Positions 1 through 8,780 are shown, numbered from the stretch's first letter. The stretch is 64,000 nucleotides of DNA from Tsukamurella sp. 8F (GCF_029167375.1 NZ_JARFTP010000010.1:62001-126000); one strand, 5' to 3'. Translations and numbers: made by a program. The notes: a model not told the origin generated them from the sequence alone.

Positions 1-1060
1 TCAAGGAGACGTCCCGCTGGCCGATAGCGGACTGGCCGAGCTTGGCCCCGTCGTCGACGGGTCCCGTGGTGGACTCCGCGACTCTCAGGGGGATCGGGTC
101 GGGCGTGGTGTTCAGGCCGAAGTTGGTGGCCATCTGCTTGAGCGCGTCCTCGCCGTTGCGCAGCTTCTGCGTGGCGAGCTGCACGAAGGCCGTGTTGCAC
201 GAGTACTCGAACGCCTGCAGCAGGCTGACGCTGCCTCCGGCGCTCTCCGGGCACGTCTCACGCGCGTAGTTGGTCAGCGACGTAGTCGAGTCCGGCAGCG
301 TGATCGTCGACGAGGACGTGAGCCGCGTGTCGACGTTCGCGGAGCCCTGTGACAGCGCGGCGGCGGTGGTGATCACCTTGAACGTCGAGCCGGGCGGATA
401 CGTCTGCGAGATCGCGCGGTTGAGCATCGGATCGCTGTCGTCGTTCTGCAGCTTCTTCCAGGCCGCTGACGCAACGCTGGGGTCGTGTGACGACAGCGGG
501 TTGGGGTCGTAGCCCGGTGTCGACACCATCGCGAGGATCTTGCCCGTCGTGGGTTCGATCGCGACGGCCGCGCCGTGACACGGCTTCGGGCCGCACGCCG
601 ACGTCAGCTTGTCGTAGGCGACCTTCTGCATCGCCGGGTTGATGGTGGTGATGACGTTGCCGCCGCGGGGATCGCGGCCCTGCACAAGGTCGATCATCCG
701 GCGTCCGAACAGCCGGTTGTCGCTGCCGTTGAGTAGGGGCTCCTCGGCCCGCTCGACGCCTCCCGAGGCGTACACCATCGAGTAGTAGCCGGTGATGGGC
801 GAATACGCCTTGGCCGAGGCCTCGGGGTACACGCGCAGGTACTTGTAGCGGTCGTCGGTGCTCACCGAGTTCGCCATCACGTCGGGTCCGGCCAGGATCG
901 AACCACGCTGCCGCGAATACTCGTCGAGCAACACCCGCTCGTTGCGCGGGTCAGCGCGCAACGAATCCGCTCGGAAGACCTGGATGTACGTGGCGTTGGC
1001 CAACAGAGCCAACACCATGATCACGACGACCATCGTCACGCGTCGGAGCGGTTTGTTCAT
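1..1060 (-). CDS. pbpA: Penicillin-binding protein PbpA, C-terminal part outside window
   Basis: Peptidoglycan transpeptidase that works with the RodA-type polymerase encoded just upstream. The ATG at 1060-1058 overlaps the rodA stop as ATGA, and the frame stays open to base 1, so about 353 residues are visible and the C-terminus is missing. An N-terminal membrane anchor (about residues 8-24) is followed by the dimerisation region. The active-site motif STFK has its serine near residue 225 (codon 388-386), and the second motif SCN lies near residue 287; the KTG motif would be off the edge. Gene order (rodA, pstP, fhaB, fhaA upstream) matches mycobacterial pbpA. Confidence is high despite the truncation. 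Confidence 0.93.
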   Translation of the reverse strand, partial: MNKPLRRVTMVVVIMVLALLANATYIQVFRADSLRADPRNERVLLDEYSRQRGSILAGPDVMANSVSTDDRYKYLRVYPEASAKAYSPITGYYSMVYASGGVERAEEPLLNGSDNRLFGRRMIDLVQGRDPRGGNVITTINPAMQKVAYDKLTSACGPKPCHGAAVAIEPTTGKILAMVSTPGYDPNPLSSHDPSVASAAWKKLQNDDSDPMLNRAISQTYPPGSTFKVITTAAALSQGSANVDTRLTSSSTITLPDSTTSLTNYARETCPESAGGSVSLLQAFEYSCNTAFVQLATQKLRNGEDALKQMATNFGLNTTPDPIPLRVAESTTGPVDDGAKLGQSAIGQRDVSL

Positions 1061-2484
1061 GCGCGCTTCACGATCTCGGTCTGCCGGTCGGGAACCGGGG
1101 TTCCGGGCTGCTTCGACGTCACCTTCGGCTCCCGCGCGGCGTTGGAGATGCGCAGCAGGATCGCGACGAGTGCGTAGTTGGTCAGCAGTGAGGAGCCGCC
1201 GTACGACACGAACGGCGTCGTCAAGCCGGTGAGAGGGATCAGCTTGGTGACGCCGCCGACGACCACGAATATCTGGATCGCCATGGTCGACGCGAGACCC
1301 GCGGCCAGCAGCTTGCCGAAGCTGTCACGGACCATCAGGCCCGCACGGAAGCCGCGGAACACGAGGATGAGGAACAGCAGCAGGAGCGCGGTCAGGCCGA
1401 TGAGGCCGAGCTCCTCGCCGATCGCCGCGATCACGAAGTCGGTGCTCGCGAACGGCACCATCGTGGGTCGGCCCGAGCCGAGCCCGGTGCCGGCGAGGCC
1501 GCCGGTCGCGAGGGAGAACAGGGCCTGCGCGGGCTGGTTACCGACCCCGTAGAAGTCCGCGAACGGGTCCTGCCACACCGATACGCGCACCCGCAGATGC
1601 GGGAACAGCTGGTAGGCGACCACCGCGCCCACAACGAACAGGGCGAGTCCCACGACGACCCACCCCACGCGTTCCGTCGCGATGTACACCATGATCAGCA
1701 CGGTGAAGAAGATCAGCATCGGAGTGCCGAGATCGTTCTCCACGCCCAGCACGCCGATCGCGACCGCCCACACCAGGAGCAGCGGCGCGAGGTCGCGGGC
1801 CCGCGGGAGGTCGACGCCGAACACGCGGCGGCCACCGCTCGTGAACAGGTCCCGTTTCGACACCAGGAACGCGGCCGTGAAGATGATCAACAGGACCTTG
1901 GAGACCTCGTTCGGCTGGATGTTGAAGATGCCGGTCTTGATCCAGTTCTTCGAGCCGTTCACCTCGGACAGGCTCGACGGCAGCACAGCCGGCAGCGCCA
2001 GGAAGACCAGGCCGCCGAGGCCGATCGTGTACGCGTAGCGGGAGAGCACGCGGTGGTCGCGCAGCATCGCCAGGACGCCCACCAGCATGAGCACGCCCAG
2101 AAAGGTCCACAGAACCTGCTGGTTCGCCTCGTCGGGATGGGTGATGCGGCCGTTCTCACCGTGCGCGCTGCCGAGGTCCAGGCGGTGGATGATCACCAGG
2201 CCCAATCCGTTCAGGAGCGCGACTACCGGCAGGATCACGGGGTCCGCATGCGGGGCGAAACGGCGCACCGCGACGTGCGCGCCGCCGTAGAGCGCGATGA
2301 ACGCCGCGCCGAACTTGAGCAGGTCCCACGTGACGGCCTGCTCCTGCGCCCACTCGACGATGACCAGCGCCGCGAAGGTGATCAGCGTCGCGAGCCCGAG
2401 CAGGGACAGCTCGATCATCCGGGACCTGCGCGTGGTCGCGATGGTGAAGCCGCCTCCGGGGGTCGTGAGCGCCTGCGCGTTCAC
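1057..2484 (-). CDS. rodA: RodA/FtsW-family peptidoglycan glycosyltransferase (SEDS protein)
   Basis: A 475-residue polytopic membrane protein of the SEDS family, which polymerises lipid II into glycan strands for cell elongation. Many hydrophobic segments run from about residue 22 to 455. Family signatures visible include FNIQPNEVSK, NDLGTPM and the C-terminal LTTPFVSYGGSS near residue 430. The start is GTG at 2484-2482, overlapping the pstP stop as GTGA; its own stop overlaps the pbpA start as ATGA. Translation of the operon is therefore coupled. The pairing with pbpA supports RodA rather than the division-specific FtsW. The short N-terminal extension before the first membrane segment is usual for actinobacterial members. 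Confidence 0.95.
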   Translation of the reverse strand: MNAQALTTPGGGFTIATTRRSRMIELSLLGLATLITFAALVIVEWAQEQAVTWDLLKFGAAFIALYGGAHVAVRRFAPHADPVILPVVALLNGLGLVIIHRLDLGSAHGENGRITHPDEANQQVLWTFLGVLMLVGVLAMLRDHRVLSRYAYTIGLGGLVFLALPAVLPSSLSEVNGSKNWIKTGIFNIQPNEVSKVLLIIFTAAFLVSKRDLFTSGGRRVFGVDLPRARDLAPLLLVWAVAIGVLGVENDLGTPMLIFFTVLIMVYIATERVGWVVVGLALFVVGAVVAYQLFPHLRVRVSVWQDPFADFYGVGNQPAQALFSLATGGLAGTGLGSGRPTMVPFASTDFVIAAIGEELGLIGLTALLLLFLILVFRGFRAGLMVRDSFGKLLAAGLASTMAIQIFVVVGGVTKLIPLTGLTTPFVSYGGSSLLTNYALVAILLRISNAAREPKVTSKQPGTPVPDRQTEIVKRA

Positions 2485-3962
2485 GACGAACCGCCTCTGC
2501 AGGGCCGCTCCGGGGTCGACGTCTGCGTGGTCACGGTGGTCACGGGTGCGCCGGACGGATTCGGGCCCGGCGTGAGGGACTCGCTGGGCGCCTGGGGCGA
2601 GGGCTGGGCGCCCGACGGTGCGGCGGGCGTCGGTGCGGCACCCGACGGCTCTGCCCCGGGCTGGGCCCCCGAGCGTGGAGGCAGGACCAGCGTCGACACG
2701 GCGCAGACGGGCATCAGGTTGCGTGCGAGGGCGCGGGCCTGTTCGCGCGCGTCGTCGAGCGACGCGGCATCGGGCAGACTGCGCAGGTTCGAGCGTCCGC
2801 TCGGCGTGAGGTCGGCTACCCGCATGGGGGAGCAGCCACTGTTGCCGGGAGTCGCCGAGGATGCGCTGCCGCCCGCGACGCAGACCACCTCCTGCACATC
2901 GTTGAGCGAGGTTCCGAAGAAGCTGCCGCGTACGCCGCGCGAGATCGCGACGGTGCCGTCCGACGTCTCGGCGACGAAGTAGTTCGAGCGCACGATCGAC
3001 CGGGTGACGATCGCGGCCACCGCGGCAGCGATGATCAGGGCGAGCAGCACCGCGAGCGCGATCCAGCGGCCCCGCGGACGGCGGCGGTCGGGCTCGTCGT
3101 CGGACGACTGGGCGATGACGCGGCGGGGCGCCTGACGGGGCGGCCGCAGCGCCGCGGCGCGCCCGGCAGCTGTGTTGGCGGGCGGCACGTAGTCGGTGTC
3201 GTCATCGTCGACGGCGCCGCCGACGATGGGCTTGCTCTGCCCGAAGCTGGTGTCCTCCACGCGGGCGACGACGACGGTGACGTTGTCCGGGCCGCCCGCC
3301 TTCAGCGCGAGCTCGATCAGCCGGTCCGCGGCGGCCGCGACGTCCTCGTTGTCCAGGGCCTCGCCGATGGTCTCGTCGCTGACGACGTCGGAAAGCCCAT
3401 CGGAGCAGAGCAGGTAGACGTCGCCCGCCTTCGCCTCGCGCAGCGTGAGGGTCGGCTCGACCTCGTGACCCGTGAGGGCTTTCATGATCAGGGATCGCTG
3501 CGGATGCACGTGCGCCTGCTCGGCGGTGATCCGGCCCTCGTCGACGAGGGTCTGGACGAATGTGTCGTCCTTGGTGATCTGCGTGATGACGCTGTCTCGG
3601 CGCAGGTATCCGCGCGAGTCCCCGACGTGGATCAGACCCAGCTTGGAGCCCGCGAACAGGATCGCGGTCAGGGTGGTGCCCATGCCGTCGAGGTCGGGGT
3701 CCTCGTCGACCTGGTCCGCGATGGACTCGTTGCCGGAGCGCATCGCGTCGTCGAGCTTGGCCAACAGGTCGCCGCCGGGCTCGTCGTCATCGAGCGGTGC
3801 GAGGGCCGTGATCATCAGTTGCGAGGCGACCTCGCCGGCCGCGTGGCCACCCATACCGTCGGCGAGGGCGAGCAGACGCGGCCCCGCATACACCGAGTCC
3901 TCGTTGTTGCTGCGGACGAGGCCCCTATCGCTGCGGGCGGCGTATCGGAGGATCAGGCTCAC
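2481..3962 (-). CDS. pstP: PP2C-family serine/threonine phosphatase PstP
   Basis: Metal-dependent phosphatase that reverses PknA/PknB phosphorylation. The catalytic domain occupies about residues 1-240 with PP2C motifs DGMGGHAAGE, GDSRGYLRR and CSDGLSD carrying the metal-binding aspartates. A basic/proline-rich linker leads to one membrane helix at about residues 300-320, and a C-terminal extracytoplasmic domain ends in a Pro/Ala/Ser-rich tail. That architecture and the 493-residue length match mycobacterial PstP. It starts with GTG at 3962, overlapping the fhaB stop as GTGA, and overlaps rodA likewise. The pknA/pknB partners are presumably beyond pbpA, outside the window. Confidence 0.95.
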   Translation of the reverse strand: MSLILRYAARSDRGLVRSNNEDSVYAGPRLLALADGMGGHAAGEVASQLMITALAPLDDDEPGGDLLAKLDDAMRSGNESIADQVDEDPDLDGMGTTLTAILFAGSKLGLIHVGDSRGYLRRDSVITQITKDDTFVQTLVDEGRITAEQAHVHPQRSLIMKALTGHEVEPTLTLREAKAGDVYLLCSDGLSDVVSDETIGEALDNEDVAAAADRLIELALKAGGPDNVTVVVARVEDTSFGQSKPIVGGAVDDDDTDYVPPANTAAGRAAALRPPRQAPRRVIAQSSDDEPDRRRPRGRWIALAVLLALIIAAAVAAIVTRSIVRSNYFVAETSDGTVAISRGVRGSFFGTSLNDVQEVVCVAGGSASSATPGNSGCSPMRVADLTPSGRSNLRSLPDAASLDDAREQARALARNLMPVCAVSTLVLPPRSGAQPGAEPSGAAPTPAAPSGAQPSPQAPSESLTPGPNPSGAPVTTVTTQTSTPERPCRGGSS

Positions 3963-4423
3963 GGGCGCAACTCGATCACGGTCTTGCCCACGCGCACCGG
4001 GGTGCCCAGCGGGACGCGGGTCGGGGTGGTCACCTTGTTGCGGTCGAGATAGGTGCCATTGGTGGAGCCGAGGTCCTCGACGAACCAGTCGTCACCGTCG
4101 CGGGACAGCCGGGCGTGGCGCGTGGACGCGTAGTCGTCCGTGAGGACCAGCGTGGAATCGTCGGCGCGACCGATGAGGACGGGCTGGTTGCTCAGCGTGA
4201 TGCGGGTGTTGGCCAGCGGGCCGTGCGTCACCACGAGGTATTTCGCCACGCGGTTGCCGCGCCGCGAGAACACGCCGCGTCGCTCGGTGCGGGCTGTGCG
4301 GCGCGGGCGCATGCCGCTCGCGACGCGCGCGTCGGAGCGCAGCGCGCCCACGACCAGCCAGACGGCGAGCCACAGCAGCAATAGGAACCCTGCTCGGGTC
4401 AGCTGCAGAACTAGTCCCTGCAC
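3959..4423 (-). CDS. fhaB: FHA-domain membrane protein FhaB (FipA)
   Basis: Small phosphothreonine-reading protein of the cell-wall/division signalling operon. I place the start at GTG 4423-4421 because a strong GGAGGGAGG ribosome site precedes it by 5 bases and the protein then begins VQGLVLQLTRAGF, as in FhaB homologues; the frame itself extends upstream without a ribosome site. About residues 6-24 form a membrane helix. The FHA domain fills residues 65-154, with GRADDSTLVL, the binding-loop RHARL and the LGSTNGT motif. It is 154 residues, the usual size. It overlaps pstP by GTGA and lies 84 bases after fhaA. Confidence 0.93.
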   Translation of the reverse strand: MQGLVLQLTRAGFLLLLWLAVWLVVGALRSDARVASGMRPRRTARTERRGVFSRRGNRVAKYLVVTHGPLANTRITLSNQPVLIGRADDSTLVLTDDYASTRHARLSRDGDDWFVEDLGSTNGTYLDRNKVTTPTRVPLGTPVRVGKTVIELRP

Positions 4424-4507
4424 GGTTCCTCCCTCCTGTCGTGCCGTGGGCAACCGGCAGCCGCGCCCGGTCCTCGGCTCCGGGGCGCGGCGTGCATGTC
4501 GGAGAAT

Positions 4508-5668
4508 CTACTGGAAGCGCACCACGATGTCGGAGTGCCCGACGCGGATGCGGTCGCCGTCGGCAAGCTCCCAGTTGGTGACGGGGACGTCGTTTACCGA
4601 GGTGCCGTTGGTGGAACCGAGGTCGTTGAGCACGGCGGCGTAGCCGTCCCAACGGATCTCGACGTGCCGACGGGACACCCCGGTGTCGGGTAGGCGGAAC
4701 TGCGCGTCCTGGCCGCGCCCGATCACGTTGGCCCCCTCACGCAGTTGGAAGGTGCGGTTGGAGCCGTCCTCCAGGTACAGAGTGACCGACTGCGGTGCGT
4801 ACTGCTGCTGATAGCCGCCCTGGCCGTAGCCCTGGTCATAACCCTGCTGGTACTGCTGCTGGCCGTAGCCCTGCGGGTAACCCTGGTCGTATCCGCCCTG
4901 TTGGTAGCCCTGCTGGCCGTAGCCCTGCTGCGGGTAGCCCTGGTCGTATCCGGGCTGGGCATAGCCCTGTTGGTAGCCCTGGTCGTAACCCTGCTGGCCG
5001 TAGCCCTGTTGGTAGCCCTGGTCGTACTGCTGGCCGTAGCCCTGGTCGTAACCCTGCTGGCCGTAGCCCTGTTGGTAGTCCTGGTCGTACCCCTGCTGCG
5101 CTTGGTCGTAACCCTGCTGGGCCGGGTCGTACCCGTGCTGCGCCTGGTCATAGCCGCCCTGCTGGTATTCCTGACCGCCCGCCGCATTCTGCGGCTGGTC
5201 GTGTCCGGGGGTCTGAGTCATCGAATCGGCTCCTGGTTCTGCCATCTGCGGTGGTCTCTGCTGCTGGTCGGGTGCGGACCCCGCGAGCGGTACCGCATCG
5301 GGGTCGACGGTGCCGCTTGCACGGAACTGCCCGGTGTGCAGGTGCGGTGACTGCTCGAAATGTACAACCACGTCACCATAAGTCTGCCAGCCGTTGTCTC
5401 GAATGTATTCCTCCAAGTGCTTGGAGAACGAGCGTATGGCGAAGTCGCGGTCTGCATCGAAGGTCTGCTGGTCCGTATCGGACACAGCGATGACGTACTT
5501 GTTGGGAACCAGGTAGGCACCATCGCCCAGCTCCTGAAGCTGGTCCTCGGCCTCTCGCTGGAGAGCGGCCTCGACCTCCTGCGGAACCACCTTGCCGCCG
5601 AAGACGAAGGCGAAGCCGTCGCCGACGGCACCCTCGAGTCGGCGCTCGAAGCGCTGCAGGATTCCCAA
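4508..5668 (-). CDS. fhaA: FHA-domain protein FhaA with DUF3662 N-terminus
   Basis: Phosphopeptide-binding adaptor that in mycobacteria binds phosphorylated MviN/CwsA-type partners and controls peptidoglycan synthesis. The N-terminal DUF3662 domain (about residues 1-120) begins [13 protein letters not shown], a family hallmark. Residues about 160-285 are a low-complexity linker built of Gly-Tyr-Asp-Gln and Gly-Gln-Gln units, and the C-terminal FHA domain (about 295-386) has VIGRG, SRRHVE and LGSTNGT. The start is TTG at 5668 with AAGGAG about ten bases upstream. It is the first gene of the minus-strand operon. Confidence 0.95.
   Translation of the reverse strand: MGILQRFERRLEGAVGDGFAFVFGGKVVPQEVEAALQREAEDQLQELGDGAYLVPNKYVIAVSDTDQQTFDADRDFAIRSFSKHLEEYIRDNGWQTYGDVVVHFEQSPHLHTGQFRASGTVDPDAVPLAGSAPDQQQRPPQMAEPGADSMTQTPGHDQPQNAAGGQEYQQGGYDQAQHGYDPAQQGYDQAQQGYDQDYQQGYGQQGYDQGYGQQYDQGYQQGYGQQGYDQGYQQGYAQPGYDQGYPQQGYGQQGYQQGGYDQGYPQGYGQQQYQQGYDQGYGQGGYQQQYAPQSVTLYLEDGSNRTFQLREGANVIGRGQDAQFRLPDTGVSRRHVEIRWDGYAAVLNDLGSTNGTSVNDVPVTNWELADGDRIRVGHSDIVVRFQ
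4795..5190 (-). repeat. Degenerate in-frame repeats encoding the Tyr/Gln/Gly linker of FhaA
   Basis: About 400 bases inside fhaA consist of imperfect 9-18 base units that read, on the plus strand, as variations of 'tagccctgctgg' and 'tggtcgtaaccc'. They encode alternating [13 protein letters not shown] and YQQGY segments of the inter-domain linker. Such coding tandem repeats are prone to slippage, so unit number may vary between strains. This is a protein-coding repeat, not a CRISPR array. Confidence 0.85.
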
Positions 5669-5911
5669 GACGAACTGCTCCTTCCATCAGCGTGTCGCAG
5701 TGCGCGATCCGTGCATCGATGATAGCGGCGGATCGGCACCACACATGGGTTGTGGTCCCACTGGTGGACAATTTTCTCTTGTGCACCAGCGATGTGTCCA
5801 GCGGGGATGCTGGATCGACATGGTGTGCGGCGGGCCGAACGAGGCATCTGCGCAGGTAGCATTGCGATTTCACGCGCCGGGATTCTTCGTGTTAGTGTTC
5901 TCGGGTCGCTC

Positions 5912-5997
5912 GGGCGAGTGGCGGAATGGCAGACGCGCTGGCTTCAGGTGCCAGTGTCCTTCGGGACGTGGGGGTTCAAGTCCCCCTTCGCCCACCA
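5912..5997 (+). tRNA. tRNA-Leu (anticodon CAG)
   Basis: A class II tRNA can be folded by eye. The 7-bp acceptor stem pairs GGGCGAG (5912-5918) with TTCGCCC (5987-5993), with one G-T pair. The anticodon arm CTGGC/GCCAG encloses loop TTCAGGT with anticodon CAG at 5945-5947. There is a variable arm, a T arm GGGGG-TTCAAGT-CCCCC, discriminator A at 5994 and an encoded CCA to 5997. It is followed by a rho-independent terminator. Its 3' end borders a region with recombinase debris, so it is a plausible integration target, though no duplicated attachment core was found. Confidence 0.96.
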
Positions 5998-6024
5998 CCA
6001 CGAGCAGTTCTACGAACTGCAGCG

Positions 6025-6070
6025 CCCCAGATCACGAACTCGAAAGTGTTCTTGAGCTGGGGTTTTCATT
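6025..6070 (+). terminator. Rho-independent terminator after tRNA-Leu
   Basis: CCCCAG (6025-6030) pairs with CTGGGG (6057-6062), an inner GAAC/GTTC extends the stem after a small internal loop, and TTTTCATTTT follows. It sits about 30 bases after the tRNA and has the shape of an intrinsic terminator. Confidence 0.8.
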
Positions 6071-6268
6071 TTCTGGGGCCCGCTTCGGTTCAGCATTGTC
6101 TAGCCGGTGTCGGGTCCGTAGTAGCGCCAGATCACCGATGACGTCCCGGTGACGGATTCGCTGTGTGCAGTGCGATGCCGCGATACCGCGCGTCCCTCGC
6201 TCACCTGAGCTCGAACAGGGCGGCGAGTGAGTTTGCAGTACAGGCCTTGGGCAGCGAACACAGGCGTT

Positions 6269-6651
6269 TCAGCGCTGCAGCGGTGTCACTTCGAACGGGC
6301 TTCCGCACACCATATTGTGGTTCGGGATTGTGATTGCGCGGCTGTCGCCGGGTGGGGTGACGGTCAGTGCGTCCCAGCTGAAGCATCTGTCCGTGCTGGC
6401 GACCGGTGCAGCGATGAACGCTAAGTCTGAGAACGCGGACTCACGCGGCTGGAGCGTGATCGGGATCAGTGGGACCCCGGTCGCATCCCAGTTGGTGGTG
6501 ACGTTTCGTGTCGGGTAGTCACGGGGCGTCCCGCCAGCACGGGCTGGATCATCGGGTAGCCGCCGATAACGCACGGCATGCCCGACACATTGGTCAGGTA
6601 GATGTGGAAGCTGCGATGGCCGCCGCTGGAGTGTCGGATAGCAAGTTCGGG
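6269..6651 (-). pseudogene. DUF4232-family exported protein remnant, frameshifted and truncated
   Basis: DUF4232 proteins are secreted or lipoprotein beta-sandwich domains of actinobacteria with unknown function. Two reading frames on the minus strand together make a recognisable domain. The upstream frame (about 6651 to 6520) reads PELAIRHSSG, then SFHIYLTNVSGMPCVIGGYP. After a frame change near 6510-6530 the second frame continues with NVTTNWDATGVPLIPITLQ and a Cys-containing C-terminal half ending at 6269. A stop codon lies just before PELAI, so the signal peptide part is missing or also shifted. It is either a decayed gene or carries two sequence errors; decay fits the recombinase debris nearby. 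Confidence 0.6.
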
Positions 6652-6790
6652 CGGCTACCGTCAAATCCCGTGATCGCGCATAGCGCTTCCAGCACCGCCG
6701 CCCCATGACCCCGGGTGGGCGGCAGTGTCGTCGTTCGCCCCGGCGTGGTGGCGGACAGGTCGTTGCAAGACCCTGGATACCGTTGAGGGC

Positions 6791-7456
6791 ATGCCACTTG
6801 CACTCATCACTGGCGCTGCGCGGGCTGACAGCATCGCCGCAGGCATTGTTCCCCGCCTGAAAAGCGCGGGTTGGGAGGTCGTTACCAGCGATCTTGACGA
6901 TGTCGATTACGTCTGCGATCTCTCATCGCCCACCGCACCCGACGAACTGATCTCTACCGTGACCAAGGACCGGGGACCCATCGGCGCGCTCGTTCTCAGT
7001 CACGCTCACGACGTTGAATCCGGCATCCTCGACACCACGGCCGCGAGCTTCGATACCCACATCGCGGTCAACGCACGCGCCAGCTTATTGCTCATCGCGG
7101 CGTTCGCACGACAGATTCCAGCGGATGGAGGCGCTATCGTCGCCCTCACCAGCGACCACACGACGGGAAACCTGCCATACGGGGCATCCAAGGGCGCGCT
7201 GGACCGAATTGTCATCTCCGCCGCCCGCGAACTCGGTCCGAGGCGAGTCTCGGCAAACGTCATCAACCCCGGTCCTATCGACACCGGATGGATGGATGAC
7301 GGGCTCCGAACCGCCCTGACTCCCGCGCATCCCCTCGGGCGACTGGGAACTGCTGCCGATATCGCTGCAATCGTTGCGTTCCTCATCTCGGACGAGGGTC
7401 GCTGGGTCTCTGGGCAGCTCATCAACACCGATGGCGGATTCTCGGCGCGCTTCTAA
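6791..7456 (+). CDS. Short-chain dehydrogenase/reductase (SDR), substrate unknown
   Basis: A 221-residue Rossmann-fold oxidoreductase. The ATG at 6791 is chosen because the SDR domain begins at once (MPLALITGAARADSIAAGI); the open frame upstream has no ribosome site. The nucleotide-binding TG-rich loop is at residues 7-19, a VALTS segment supplies the likely catalytic serine, and YGASK near residue 137 supplies Tyr and Lys. NPGPIDTGW and the C-terminal TDGGF are typical of classical SDRs. It is monocistronic between the DUF4232 remnant and a convergent secreted-protein gene. The glycine motif is slightly divergent from TGxxxGIG, so cofactor preference is uncertain. Confidence 0.85.
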   Translation: MPLALITGAARADSIAAGIVPRLKSAGWEVVTSDLDDVDYVCDLSSPTAPDELISTVTKDRGPIGALVLSHAHDVESGILDTTAASFDTHIAVNARASLLLIAAFARQIPADGGAIVALTSDHTTGNLPYGASKGALDRIVISAARELGPRRVSANVINPGPIDTGWMDDGLRTALTPAHPLGRLGTAADIAAIVAFLISDEGRWVSGQLINTDGGFSARF

Positions 7457-7667
7457 AGCACCGTCAGCTTGACTCGTCCCGCAACCTCGTATTACCCCCG
7501 AGCCCGCGTTCCCGTAACTAGTCGGTTCCGGGACGGATCGGAGCGGACTAGGTGCCTCCGGCCAGGTCGACGAATTCGATCGAAGCCGTCCGCGAATCGC
7601 TGCGGCGGCGCGAGCAGTCTCGGCGTGATGCTCCGGGCTGCGGACGGTCCGGTCGTTCCGGCACAGG

Positions 7668-8141
7668 TCAATTCGCGGTGATCGTCTCGTAGTAGCCGAA
7701 GCCGTGGCCCTTCGATTTGCAGCTGAAGCTGCCATGGAAGCCGAGGCGGCAGCTGGCACCGCCGTGGTCGACCTCGGGACCGGAGTCCGCGCCGGTGCCG
7801 CTGGGGTGGCCGACCTGCTCGATCGGCGGATTGCCACCCGGCAGGGTGTGCGGAGTACCCACGCCGGGCCCCGGGTGCGCCGGCAGCGACGCGCTGTCGA
7901 TCAGCACTTCGCGCACCTTGAACGGCACCGGTCGATCGGTACCGTTCATGGTGATCGTCATCTGCCGCGGTGTGGGCAGGTCGCAGCCCACCTTGCCGTC
8001 TGCGGTGATGGCGCAGTTGAACGAGTCGCCCACCGAGAAATGAACTGTCCCCGCCGGCGCGGCATCGGCGGCAGCCGGCGCGACCAGCGGAGCGGCGACC
8101 GCTCCGGCGACTGCGATGATGCTGAGGATGGTGCGTTTCAT
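7668..8141 (-). CDS. Exported cysteine-containing protein of unknown function
   Basis: A 157-residue protein starting MKRTILSII with a signal peptide of about 26 residues and cleavage expected after an AAADA-type site. Four cysteines appear in two pairs (FNCAITADGKVGC and SCRLGFHGSFSC), which suggests two disulfides in a small extracellular domain. The central part is rich in Pro, Gly and His. I do not recognise a family; similar small secreted proteins occur in Gordonia- and Tsukamurella-like genomes. It ends 212 bases from the convergent SDR gene, and that gap holds nothing I recognise. Confidence 0.75.
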   Translation of the reverse strand: MKRTILSIIAVAGAVAAPLVAPAAADAAPAGTVHFSVGDSFNCAITADGKVGCDLPTPRQMTITMNGTDRPVPFKVREVLIDSASLPAHPGPGVGTPHTLPGGNPPIEQVGHPSGTGADSGPEVDHGGASCRLGFHGSFSCKSKGHGFGYYETITAN

Positions 8142-8173
8142 GTCGACCTCTTCGTCATGGGATCGGCGTGATG

Positions 8174-8524
8174 TCAGGTACCGGGCACGTGGTCTCGACC
8201 GCTGTCTCCCCTGTCGCGCCCGGGATCGCTGGTGTTACACGCCCCGTTCTGCAATGAGTACCGGTCGCGGCGGCTGGACCGGCGGCTGCGGATCGAGCGA
8301 TCCAGACGATCGAGCTTCGTCACGACCAGAGTGTCGCCCCCGCGCACGACCTCCAGGGCCGTCTTCAAGCCGAGTCGGTTCGTGTTGCGGCCGGTGAACC
8401 CGGAGTCGGTGTCGGTGTAGATCCGTTCCGGTGCGGCCTCGGCCTTGCGCAGCTCGTGTTCGTGCGCGCGGAGGTCCTGGCCGCAGGTCGAGCACCGCGC
8501 GTAGCCGATCAACGTGCCGTCCAT
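8174..8524 (-). pseudogene. Serine recombinase (resolvase/invertase) N-terminal fragment, frame-disrupted
   Basis: Serine recombinases cut and rejoin DNA through an N-terminal serine. From ATG 8524 the frame reads MDGTLIGYARCST with the catalytic serine at residue 12, and continues through DTDSGFTGRN and VVTKLDRLDRSI, all resolvase landmarks. After about residue 85 the sequence stops resembling the family, although a later SLQNGACNTSD stretch recalls the normal SLGG-VYDPxDP region, implying an internal deletion or shift. The usual E-helix and DNA-binding helix-turn-helix are absent, so the product should be inactive. A perfect palindrome lies immediately upstream. Confidence 0.8.
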
Positions 8525-8541
8525 GACGCCGCCGATCCGGT

Positions 8542-8569
8542 ATCCCGGCAAAGGCACCTTTGCCGGGAT
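8542..8569. repeat. Perfect 13-bp-arm palindrome upstream of the recombinase remnant
   Basis: ATCCCGGCAAAGG (8542-8554), a two-base spacer CA, and its exact reverse complement (8557-8569). It lies 18 bases before the recombinase ATG. It could be a regulatory or recombination site, or a transposon-end relic; with a two-base loop it is a poor RNA terminator. Confidence 0.75.
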
Positions 8570-8780
8570 CTAGTTTCCAGACAACGAAACCAGACAGCTC
8601 ACCAGGAACGTTGCGCTACGGCGAGATTCGTTGCGGCGTCTGGTTCAACGGGCGTTATAGGGGGAAGGTCGCCGTTGTCTGCTCGGCGACCGTCGAAGCG
8701 GGTCATCTCTGGCTTCCCCGCGACGGGACAGAGGCCTCGGATGATGTCGTCGGTCGGGTGCGGTCGGACTTTTTCTAGGG

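Noticed and set aside
1597-2982. 461-residue plus-strand open frame over rodA/pstP
   Set aside because: Opposite strand of conserved genes; composition (Arg/Asp/His/Gln-rich) is typical of antisense frames in high-GC DNA.
4795-5190. Regular short repeats that look array-like
   Set aside because: They are in-frame codons of the FhaA linker; no constant repeat with unique spacers, so not CRISPR.
5668-5911. Promoter for the fhaA operon
   Set aside because: A TATCAT hexamer is present on the minus strand but no acceptable -35 at the right distance.
5970-5997. Duplicate of the tRNA-Leu 3' end as an attachment site
   Set aside because: I looked for a second copy of the T-arm/acceptor sequence through the accessory region and saw none.
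8667-8691. Hairpin GGTCGCCG-N9-CGGCGACC as a mobile-element end
   Set aside because: Only one copy seen and no matching inverted end or target-site duplication; may be a simple hairpin in a non-coding gap.
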